This document shows positions 1 through 7,224 of a stretch of 27,652 nt of DNA, one piece after another. The notes under the pieces are model-generated. The model had not been told where the DNA came from and did no database searches. It saw only the letters and a list, made by a program, of their open reading frames with translations. The stretch is from UBA1161 sp049520395. GTDB lineage: Bacteria > Planctomycetota > Phycisphaerae > Tepidisphaerales > Tepidisphaeraceae. How positions within the stretch are numbered: the stretch's first letter is position 1; every line of letters starts with the position of its first letter. The stretch lies in contig JBEKPV010000020.1 in NCBI GenBank assembly GCA_049520395.1, positions 1 to 27,652 on the forward strand. The letters run 5' to 3'. The position numbers and the translations under genes are program-made.

Positions 1-29
1 ACCCTGACCAGATGTAACGGTCGATTGGC

Positions 30-1715
30 TCAGCCTTTTTCTTCCGCGGCCTGCAGTTCCGCGATCACTTCTTCCGGCGTTTTCACTTTCTGCAGCCGGC
101 GCCTCAGGTCGCGGTCCGTGAACAGCCGCCCGGCTTTGGCCAGCATCTGGAGATGCGTGTTCGGACCCGTTGTCGGGGAAAGAAGCGCGAAAATCACTTC
201 GATGGGCTCCTTGGTCGGGGCGTCCATCACGCCGCCTTGCGTGATCCCGATCGCCACGCGCGGTTCGTTCACATCGTCACTGCGCGCGTGCGGAAGGGCG
301 ACGCCTTCGTTCAGGAATGTGGAGCCGACGCGTTCGCGCTCGGCCAGTTTTCCGGCGATGCGCTCGGCGGCGGTCAGTTCTCCGCCGGTGAAGGCCATCG
401 ACATGCGCTTGAAGACGTCCTCTTTGGTGACCGGGTCTTCCCAGATGACGACGCGCTCGGGGGTGAGAAAGCTGCCGATGGTTTTTCCGTTTTTTCCTGC
501 TCCGGCGGCCTTGGCCGCGGCGACGGCGGCGGGCGAATGGCGCGGCGGGCCCATGTCGGCGGTCTGCTCGCTGTCGGGCAGCGCCTCGACCGTAACATCC
601 ACCACCACCACCGTGACGCCGCTGCCGCGATAGATCAATTCCTCGGCGATGCTCGGCTTGGCGATGAAACGTCTCCACCAGGGCCGCGGGCCGGGGCGGC
701 CGATCAGAATATTTCCGACCCGGTATTCCCGGGCGAAACGCAAAATGGTGTCGGCTACGTCGTGACCCTTAAACGTGAAGACGGTGGCGCCCAATTGATT
801 GGCCAGGGTGAGCGTGTCGGCCAGGAGCCGCTGAATGCGGGCATCGATCACGGTCGGCTCCTCGCTGGGAGTCTGCACGTAGACGGCGTACCAGTTGCGG
901 TTCAATCGCCCGGCCATGCGGGAGCCGTAGCGCAGTAATTTGGCGGCGTTGGGGCCGCCGGAGGAGAGGCAGACCATGACCTGATCCGCCCCGCCGCTGG
1001 GCTCGCCGGCGGCTTTCTTCTCGCGGCGACGGAAATCGAGCTGCGACGCCACTTCCCGCAGCGTCAGTTCGCGGAGATGCTCCAGATTTGAATCAGTGAA
1101 AAAATTATCCAGGGCCGATTTGGCGCGGTCCATCGGATAAACTTTTCCTTCGCGAAGGCGCTTTTGCAAATCCTCGGCCGCCAGGTCGATGTTCACCACC
1201 TGATCCGCCTCGGCCAAAACCGAATCGGGCAATCGCTCGCGGACTTTCACGCCCAGCAATTTCTCAACCGTGTTGTAAAGACTTTCCAAATGCTGCACGT
1301 TAAGCGTGGATATGACGTGGATACCGGCGGCCAGCAGTTCCTGCACATCCTGATAGCGCTTGGGATTTCGACTGTCGGGGGCGTTGGTGTGCGCCAGTTC
1401 ATCGACCAGCACGACCTGCGGCTTGCGGGCGAGGATGGCGTCGATATCCATCTCCTCGATGGTGATCCCGCGATATTCCATCTTGCGGCGCGGAATGACG
1501 TCGAGGCCTTCGACGAGTTTTTGCGTCTCGGCCCGTCCGTGCGTTTCAACGATGCCGACGACCACATCGATGCCGTCGGCCTTCAGACGGTGCCCCTCTT
1601 GCAACATTTGGAAGGTTTTGCCGACGCCGGGGCCGTAGCCCAGATAGATTTTCAGCCGTCCGCGCTGCGATTTGCGGATCATCTGCAAAAACGTTGTCGC
1701 GCGATCTTCCGGCAT
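30..1715 (-). CDS. KdpD-like K+ sensor module fused to PTS EIIA-Ntr domain (no kinase)
   Basis: 561-aa soluble protein, last gene of the kdp operon. Residues about 20-230 match the KdpD N-terminal domain, with a Walker A motif GYGPGVGKT at 26-34 and the conserved VVLVDELAHTNAPDSR stretch near 101-116. Residues about 244-373 form a Usp-like domain. After an Ala/Pro-rich linker (about 374-410), residues about 412-555 resemble a PTS EIIA type 2 (PtsN) domain; the motif GVALPHAR puts the presumed phospho-accepting His at 476. The four membrane helices and the histidine kinase core of E. coli KdpD (894 aa) are absent. It starts 13 bp after kdpC and its stop is visible at 30-32, so it is not cut by the window edge. 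In E. coli, unphosphorylated PtsN binds KdpD and stimulates it, so this fusion probably joins both inputs in one polypeptide. How it signals to the separate kinase at 7221-9161 is inference. Confidence 0.9.
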   Translation of the reverse strand: MPEDRATTFLQMIRKSQRGRLKIYLGYGPGVGKTFQMLQEGHRLKADGIDVVVGIVETHGRAETQKLVEGLDVIPRRKMEYRGITIEEMDIDAILARKPQVVLVDELAHTNAPDSRNPKRYQDVQELLAAGIHVISTLNVQHLESLYNTVEKLLGVKVRERLPDSVLAEADQVVNIDLAAEDLQKRLREGKVYPMDRAKSALDNFFTDSNLEHLRELTLREVASQLDFRRREKKAAGEPSGGADQVMVCLSSGGPNAAKLLRYGSRMAGRLNRNWYAVYVQTPSEEPTVIDARIQRLLADTLTLANQLGATVFTFKGHDVADTILRFAREYRVGNILIGRPGPRPWWRRFIAKPSIAEELIYRGSGVTVVVVDVTVEALPDSEQTADMGPPRHSPAAVAAAKAAGAGKNGKTIGSFLTPERVVIWEDPVTKEDVFKRMSMAFTGGELTAAERIAGKLAERERVGSTFLNEGVALPHARSDDVNEPRVAIGITQGGVMDAPTKEPIEVIFALLSPTTGPNTHLQMLAKAGRLFTDRDLRRRLQKVKTPEEVIAELQAAEEKG

Positions 1716-1728
1716 TTGGGATGGCTCT

Positions 1729-2385
1729 CTACTTGTTTTCGTCCAAAGCCAGGTTCAAGGTCAAAACATTCACTCCTTTTTCGCCCAGAAATCCCAGATC
1801 GGGGCCTTCGGTATTCAATTCAATCAAATGATTCACCTGATCGACGGTCAAGTTCCGCGCCTTGGCCACGCGCGGGGCCTGGAGCAACGCGTTGGCCACC
1901 GAAATATGCGGATCGCACCCGCTGGCGGAGCGCGTTACCGCATCGGCGGGGACGGGCGCGTCGCCTGCCAGATTATTCTCGGCGCGATAAGCTTTGACGA
2001 GATCAACGACACCGTCGAAATTGTTGGCGGGATTCGACTGGCCGTGAACGCCGTTGATCAGTTTGTCACTGGTGGGTCCGAGATTGGTGCCGCCGGATTG
2101 CGTGGGATCGTAACCGTTACCCGCTGCCGAGGGGCGCGGGTGGAAATATTTCGGCAACGTGAAACTCTGCCCGATCAGCCGCGAGCCGACGACTTTACCG
2201 CCGGCATCGGTGACCAGCGATCCATTGGCCTGATTGGAAAACATCAATTCTCCCAGGCCCCAGACGATCGCGGGATAAATGCCGCAGCAAAGGATGGCGG
2301 TCGCGATCGTGGCGACGATGCTGATGCCGAGCTGCACCGCAATTTCCTTGACGACGCCGCGTTCTTTTACCGGTTGTTGATTCAT
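1729..2385 (-). CDS. kdpC: Potassium-transporting ATPase subunit C
   Basis: 218-aa KdpC, the single-pass accessory subunit of the KdpFABC K+ pump, which assists ATP binding by KdpB. One hydrophobic helix near residues 15-43 is followed by a periplasmic domain with family motifs such as GSRLIGQSF, YFHPRPSAAG and GGTNLGPTS. The ATG at 2385 is preferred because GGAG lies 6 nt upstream; an in-frame TTG at 2397 would put the start 5 nt after the kdpB stop with no ribosome binding site. It lies 17 bp downstream of kdpB and 13 bp upstream of the KdpD-like gene, so it is co-transcribed with both. Confidence 0.95.
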   Translation of the reverse strand: MNQQPVKERGVVKEIAVQLGISIVATIATAILCCGIYPAIVWGLGELMFSNQANGSLVTDAGGKVVGSRLIGQSFTLPKYFHPRPSAAGNGYDPTQSGGTNLGPTSDKLINGVHGQSNPANNFDGVVDLVKAYRAENNLAGDAPVPADAVTRSASGCDPHISVANALLQAPRVAKARNLTVDQVNHLIELNTEGPDLGFLGEKGVNVLTLNLALDENK

Positions 2386-2402
2386 GATCGGCTCCAAAAG
2401 AA

Positions 2403-4478
2403 TTACCCACGCGGGACCAGGTGCATGGCGTTGACGATCAGGTCGATGATTTTGATTCCCGGGAAGGGGATGAGAACGCCGCCCAGGCCGTAGATGAAAA
2501 GGTTTCGACGTAAGATCGCGGCGGCGGGCATGGGGCGGAATTTCACGCCTCGGAGGGCCAGCGGAATGAGCACGATGATGATCAGCGCGTTGAATATGAC
2601 AGCGCTGAGAATCGCTGAATAGGGGCTGACCAGACCCATGACGTTCAAGGCAAAAAGTGGGCCGTGCGTTTGGCCCGACAGGGCATAGGCCGCCCCAAAC
2701 ATAGCGGGAATAATCGCGAAATATTTCGCCACGTCGTTGGCGATGCTGAAGGTGGTCAACGCTCCGCGCGTCATCAGCAATTGCTTGCCGATTTCGACGA
2801 CCTCGATGAGCTTGGTTGGATTGGAATCGAGATCGACCATGTTTCCCGCTTCCTTGGCGGCCTGGGTGCCGGTGTTCATGGCTACGCCGACATCGGCCTG
2901 GGCAAGCGCCGGGGCGTCGTTGGTGCCGTCGCCGGTCATGGCGACTAAATGCCCGGCCTGCTGCTCGCGCTTGATCAGGGCCAGCTTTTCCTCGGGCTTG
3001 GCCTGGGCGAGGAAATCGTCGACGCCCGCCTCTTTGGCGATCGCCGCGGCGGTCAGGGGATTGTCCCCCGTAATCATGACCGTTTTGATCCCCATCGCCC
3101 GGAAGCGTTTGAAGCGATCGGGTAAACCCTGCTTGACGATGTCCTTCAGATAAATCGTCCCCAGCACGCGCTGATTATTGGCGACGACCAGGGGCGTTCC
3201 GCCTTTGCCGGAGATTTGCTTTACCGCCATGGCGACTTCATCGGGAAACACCCCGCCGACAAATTGCTTGATCGAATCAGCCGCGCCTTTGCGGATTTGG
3301 TCGCCGTTGAGATTCACGCCGCTCATGCGTGTCTGGGCGGTGAAGGGGACGAACTCGGCGGCGGGCATTTCGCCGAGCTCTCGGCCGCGAATTCCGTATT
3401 GCTCTTTCGCCAGGATGACGATGCTCCGACCCTCCGGCGTTTCATCCGCCAGGGATGAGAGTTGCGCCGCGTCCGCCAGTTCTCGGGGATCGACGCCCGT
3501 GGCGGGAACGAACTCCGTCGCCTGGCGATTTCCGAGGGTGATCGTGCCGGTTTTGTCCAGCAGGAGCACGTCAACGTCCCCCGCCGCTTCGACGGCCCTG
3601 CCGCTCATGGCCAAGACGTTATGCTGCACCATTCGGTCGATTCCGGCGATTCCGATGGCGCTCAGCAGTCCGCCGATGGTTGTGGGGATCAGGCAAACCA
3701 GGAGGGAGACGAGCACGGTAACGGAGACGGCCGTTGAGGGAACGTTGGCGTACGCCGCCATCGGTTTGAGCGCCACGATCACCACTAAAAATACTATGGT
3801 GAACCCCGCCAGCAGAATATTCAGCGCGATTTCGTTCGGCGTCTTCTGGCGCTTGGCGCCTTCGATCAGCCCGATCATGCGATCCATAAAGGATTCGCCG
3901 GGATTGGCGGTGACTTGCACGACGATGCGGTCGGACAGCACGGTGGTGCCGCCGGTGACGGCCGAGCGATCGCCGCCGGCTTCGCGGATAACGGGCGCCG
4001 ATTCGCCGGTGATGGCGGATTCGTTGACCGTCGCGGCGCCTTCGATGATCTCGCCGTCGGCGGGGATCACATCGTTGGCCGTGCAGACGAACATATCGCC
4101 TTTTCGCAGGGTCTCGGCCGAGACATTCGTTTCCGATTGTCTATCCGCGCCTAGCTTGCGGGCGTTGGTTTTAGTGCGGCTCTTCCGCAGGGCGTCGGCC
4201 TGCGCCTTGCCGCGGCCTTCGGCCATGGCCTCGGCAAAATTGGCGAAGAGAACCGTGAACCAGAGCCACAGCGTGATCTGAAATACGAATTTCAGCGACT
4301 CGCCGTGCGAATGGGCGAAAAAGAGTTCGGCCGTGGTGATCGCCGCCCCCACTTCGACGACAAACATCACCGGGTTCTTGAGCATGGTCACCGGATGCAA
4401 TTTGGTGATGCTGGCGCGCAGCGCGGGCCCGACAATTTCCGGATCGAACAGCGAACGTTGTCTTGCTTTATCCGACAT
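2403..4478 (-). CDS. kdpB: Potassium-transporting P-type ATPase subunit B
   Basis: 691-aa catalytic subunit of KdpFABC, a P-type ATPase of the inner membrane that powers K+ import. The phosphorylation motif DKTGTIT places the catalytic Asp at 308, one residue from the E. coli position. The actuator TGES motif is at 157-160; the corresponding Ser of E. coli KdpB (Ser162) is the site of inhibitory phosphorylation, so that control point is kept. The hinge motif TGDGTNDAPALAQADVG is present and hydrophobic segments flank the cytoplasmic domains. Length is typical for the family. An AGAGG ribosome binding site 5 nt before the ATG overlaps the kdpA stop, which implies tight coupling. Nothing looks damaged. 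Confidence 0.97.
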   Translation of the reverse strand: MSDKARQRSLFDPEIVGPALRASITKLHPVTMLKNPVMFVVEVGAAITTAELFFAHSHGESLKFVFQITLWLWFTVLFANFAEAMAEGRGKAQADALRKSRTKTNARKLGADRQSETNVSAETLRKGDMFVCTANDVIPADGEIIEGAATVNESAITGESAPVIREAGGDRSAVTGGTTVLSDRIVVQVTANPGESFMDRMIGLIEGAKRQKTPNEIALNILLAGFTIVFLVVIVALKPMAAYANVPSTAVSVTVLVSLLVCLIPTTIGGLLSAIGIAGIDRMVQHNVLAMSGRAVEAAGDVDVLLLDKTGTITLGNRQATEFVPATGVDPRELADAAQLSSLADETPEGRSIVILAKEQYGIRGRELGEMPAAEFVPFTAQTRMSGVNLNGDQIRKGAADSIKQFVGGVFPDEVAMAVKQISGKGGTPLVVANNQRVLGTIYLKDIVKQGLPDRFKRFRAMGIKTVMITGDNPLTAAAIAKEAGVDDFLAQAKPEEKLALIKREQQAGHLVAMTGDGTNDAPALAQADVGVAMNTGTQAAKEAGNMVDLDSNPTKLIEVVEIGKQLLMTRGALTTFSIANDVAKYFAIIPAMFGAAYALSGQTHGPLFALNVMGLVSPYSAILSAVIFNALIIIVLIPLALRGVKFRPMPAAAILRRNLFIYGLGGVLIPFPGIKIIDLIVNAMHLVPRG

Positions 4479-4487
4479 GAATTCCTC

Positions 4488-6263
4488 TTAAAACGTTTGT
4501 GCGTGAAGCATCAGGTAATGCTCAACGATGGGTCCAAGGCTCAGCGCGGGGAAGAACGTTAAGGCTCCGACAATCAGGATGGTTCCGATCAGGAGCACGA
4601 CGAAGGTGCCGCCCCAGACGGGAAACGTGCCGGCACTGATGGGGATCAACTTTTTCTTACCCAGGTTTCCCGCCATGGCCATGATGGGAACGATCATCAG
4701 GAAGCGGCCGCAGAGCATGGAGATGGCGAGGGTATTGTTGAGCCACGGGATATTGCCACTCAGTCCGGCGAAGGCGCTGCCGTTATTGCCTGTGCACGAG
4801 CTATAGGCGTAGAGCAATTCGCTGAAGCCGTGAGGCCCGATGTTGTTTAGTTGCGTTGCGTTGGAGCCGGGGATGCCGCCCGGCCCCACCGGCGCTCCGC
4901 CGCCCCAGCTGCTTACGCATGCCCAGGCGGTAAATCCCAGGATGTCGAAAATCAGGATCAGCACCGCCAGCGACGCCATTTTCACGTCGTATGATTCGAT
5001 CTTCTTGCCCAAATATTCCGGCGTGCGACCGACCATCAGGCCGGCGATGAAGATGGCCAGGACGACGAAGACCAGCATCCCGTATAGCCCGGCTCCAACG
5101 CCGCCGAAGACGATTTCACCGAGTTGGATATTGATCATCGGGATCATCCCGCCAAGCGGGGTGAAGCTTTCGTGCATGGAGTTGACCGCGCCGCAAGATG
5201 CGTCGGTGGTGATCGTTGCAAAGAGCGCGGAATTGGCGATTCCGAAGCGGACTTCCTTGCCTTCCATGTTGCCGTCGCCGGCGTGCACGCCCGACTGGTA
5301 CATTATGGGATTGCCGCGGGCCTCCGCCCAGTAACAGATGGTGAATCCGCCGAGGAAAAGAATCGCCATCGCCGCCCAGACTGCCCAGCCGTGCGCCTGG
5401 TTCTTTACCATGCGGCCCAGGTAATAGGTCAGCGCGCTGGGAATCGCGAAAATGGAGAGCATTTGGACGAAGTTGCTTAGCGGGGTCGGATTCTCGTAAG
5501 GAAACGCGGCGTTGGCGTTGAAATAACCGCCGCCATTGGTCCCCAGCATTTTGATCGCGACCTGCGACGCTACCGGGCCCATGGGAATGGTTTGGGTGTT
5601 GCTCGCCTGCTCGAGCGTCGGCACCGTCAGATAGGGATGAAAATTCTGAATGATTCCCTGCGAGACCAGGAAAGTCGCAAAGACGATACAGATCGGTAAG
5701 AGCAGATAGAGGGTCAAACGAATCAAATCGGCCCAGAAATTGCCGACCGTGCCGCCGCGGTCGCGGGAGATGCCGCGGACGATGACAGCCGCAATGCAGA
5801 TTCCGATAGCCGCCGACCAGAAATTATGGCTGGCAAGACCGACCATCTGAGAGAAATAGGACATGGTGTTTTCGCCGCCATAGTTCTGCCAGTTGGTGTT
5901 GGTGGTGAAACTCGCGGCGGTATTGAAGGCCAAGTCTTTGGTGATGGGATTTTGGTCGGAGAGCTGGTCGACATTGCCATGCCAGGGCAATACCGGCTGC
6001 AAACGCAGCACGCCGTAGGTGAAGATCAGCGACACCAGGCTGAACACAAGCATGGCGACGCCGTACTGCTTCCAGCCCTGTTCCTGAAGCGGATCGACGC
6101 GCAGGATCGCGTAGAAGAGTCGCTCAATCGGTTTGAGGGGTTTATCGAGAAACGTCTTTGCAGCCGGATCGAGCACCTGGCAAAGAAATATTCCCAGCGG
6201 TTTGGTGATCGCCAAGAGAATCAGAACGTACAAAACGCATTGTAGCCAGCCAATTGCAGTCAT
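4488..6263 (-). CDS. kdpA: Potassium-transporting ATPase subunit A (K+ channel-like)
   Basis: 591-aa polytopic membrane protein forming the selectivity filter and K+ pathway of KdpFABC. All four filter-loop regions are recognisable: NTAASFTTNTNWQNYGGE, MLGTNGGGYFNANAA, TTDASCGAVNSMHE and SSCTGNNGSAFAGL. About ten hydrophobic segments are spread along the chain. The ATG at 6263 has GGAG 8 nt upstream; an in-frame TTG at 6269 is too close to that GGAG. It follows kdpF by 33 bp and precedes kdpB by 9 bp. Length is slightly above the E. coli protein (557 aa). Confidence 0.96.
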   Translation of the reverse strand: MTAIGWLQCVLYVLILLAITKPLGIFLCQVLDPAAKTFLDKPLKPIERLFYAILRVDPLQEQGWKQYGVAMLVFSLVSLIFTYGVLRLQPVLPWHGNVDQLSDQNPITKDLAFNTAASFTTNTNWQNYGGENTMSYFSQMVGLASHNFWSAAIGICIAAVIVRGISRDRGGTVGNFWADLIRLTLYLLLPICIVFATFLVSQGIIQNFHPYLTVPTLEQASNTQTIPMGPVASQVAIKMLGTNGGGYFNANAAFPYENPTPLSNFVQMLSIFAIPSALTYYLGRMVKNQAHGWAVWAAMAILFLGGFTICYWAEARGNPIMYQSGVHAGDGNMEGKEVRFGIANSALFATITTDASCGAVNSMHESFTPLGGMIPMINIQLGEIVFGGVGAGLYGMLVFVVLAIFIAGLMVGRTPEYLGKKIESYDVKMASLAVLILIFDILGFTAWACVSSWGGGAPVGPGGIPGSNATQLNNIGPHGFSELLYAYSSCTGNNGSAFAGLSGNIPWLNNTLAISMLCGRFLMIVPIMAMAGNLGKKKLIPISAGTFPVWGGTFVVLLIGTILIVGALTFFPALSLGPIVEHYLMLHAQTF

Positions 6264-6296
6264 GTTCAAAACTCCGAGCCACGGCTCAGCCTTTCG

Positions 6297-6386
6297 CTAA
6301 AACTTTTCCGGCATCAGCAGGGCGAGGAACAGATAGCCCATGAGCACCAGACAGATCAGCCCAACTATCACATTTTCAGCCGTCAT
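6297..6386 (-). CDS. kdpF: Potassium-transporting ATPase subunit F
   Basis: 29-aa single-helix membrane peptide, found by reading the gap upstream of kdpA. It starts MTAENVIVGLICLV and ends LLMPEKF, which fits the KdpF pattern of one helix, a central GYL and a terminal acidic residue followed by -F. A strong GGGAGG lies 9 nt before the ATG, inside the end of the preceding 27-aa ORF. KdpF stabilises the KdpABC complex in E. coli. Position directly before kdpA is canonical. Confidence 0.88.
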   Translation of the reverse strand: MTAENVIVGLICLVLMGYLFLALLMPEKF

Positions 6387-6389
6387 AAT

Positions 6390-6473
6390 TCACAACCTCC
6401 CGCAGCCGTACGTATAGGCCACGGCTACGACAAAAAAAACCACGGCAACCAGGATGTAAGCCAAATCAATCAT
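6390..6473 (-). CDS. 27-aa single-helix membrane ORF upstream of kdpF
   Basis: A 27-codon ORF starting MIDLAYILVAVVFFVV and ending YTYGCGRL, with one predicted membrane helix at about residues 3-20. GGAGG lies 9 nt before its ATG. It overlaps the end of the receiver-TPR gene by 8 bp, and its stop falls 3 nt before the kdpF start, so it is tightly packed and probably translated. It is not KdpF, which follows it. I do not assign a function. A role as a second small subunit or assembly or regulatory peptide of the Kdp complex is inference from position and topology. The Cys-Gly-Arg-Leu end may be exposed at a membrane face. Confidence 0.65.
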   Translation of the reverse strand: MIDLAYILVAVVFFVVAVAYTYGCGRL

Positions 6474-7224
6474 GATGTGTCGCCTCCGGCAATTTCGCGA
6501 AAAGAATGTCCGGCTCATCCCCCAGAGCCGCGGGCTCCGAAGAACGCCCGGTGCGCTTCAGCTCTTGCAATCGCCATAGGTTTCGCTGCGCCGGGTCGTA
6601 GCGGCTATTAACGGCGATCGCCTTGCTATAGAAGCGCGCCGCCAGCCGCCATTGTCTTTGCGCCTCGTATAACACGCCCAGCAGGTTGTAGTACGGCGCG
6701 TCCTTGTGCGCCAGATCGGCGGCTTTCATCAGCAATGATTCGGCGTCGGCGTATTGCGCCATGCGCAGCGCCTTGCGCGCCCGCATTAACACCCCGGCGT
6801 ATCCGCCGGAGAGCGGGTCATCCGAACCGTCCGCCTGCACCAGTGGCATCGGCTCGGACAGGGCCGACTCCACGCTTTCCCGCACCTCATCCGGGGAAAT
6901 GGGTTTTTCAAGAAAATCGATCGCGCCCAGCCGAGTCGCTTTGACGGCGGCGCGGATCGACCCGTACGCCGTCAGCACGATAATCCTCGGTTTGCGCTCC
7001 GGCCGGACCGATTGCAGTTCCTGCAATACGGCCATCCCATCCATCAGCGGCATCGACAAATCGAGCACCATCACGTTCGGCGACCATTTGGAGATTGCAT
7101 CAAGCGCTTGGCGCCCGTCGGTGGCCTCCTGAAGCTCGTAATAGGCCGATTGCAGCGCCGTGCGCAGCATCAGCCGGATATTGGTCTCGTCGTCCACGAT
7201 TAATATTCGCGCTGGCTGGTTCAT
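6466..7224 (-). CDS. Response regulator receiver with TPR-like C-terminus
   Basis: 252 aa. Residues 1-125 form a complete receiver domain: acidic pair D11/D12, phospho-acceptor D55 in VMVLDLSMP, T85 and K107 in EKPI. Residues about 145-215 contain TPR-like helices (ALRMAQYADAESLLMKAADLAHKDAPYYNLLGV and a following helix pair). No DNA-binding or enzymatic output domain is present. The gene overlaps the upstream histidine kinase by ATGA, with GGAGGTGATG as ribosome binding site. It could be a phosphate sink, an adaptor bridging the kinase to the KdpD-like module, or a controller of pump activity. Those roles are inference; the domain calls are direct. Confidence 0.85.
   Translation of the reverse strand: MNQPARILIVDDETNIRLMLRTALQSAYYELQEATDGRQALDAISKWSPNVMVLDLSMPLMDGMAVLQELQSVRPERKPRIIVLTAYGSIRAAVKATRLGAIDFLEKPISPDEVRESVESALSEPMPLVQADGSDDPLSGGYAGVLMRARKALRMAQYADAESLLMKAADLAHKDAPYYNLLGVLYEAQRQWRLAARFYSKAIAVNSRYDPAQRNLWRLQELKRTGRSSEPAALGDEPDILFAKLPEATHHD

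Noticed and set aside
2386..2397. TTG start for kdpC
   Set aside because: The ATG at 2385 has GGAG at good spacing; the TTG would place that GGAG inside the coding sequence.
1672..2493. 273-aa plus-strand ORF across kdpC and the end of kdpB
   Set aside because: Antisense to well-supported kdp genes in high-GC DNA; no recognisable domain and no ribosome binding site.
3178..4281. 367-aa plus-strand ORF opposite kdpB
   Set aside because: Shadow of kdpB on the other strand; Ser/Thr/Pro-rich nonsense composition.
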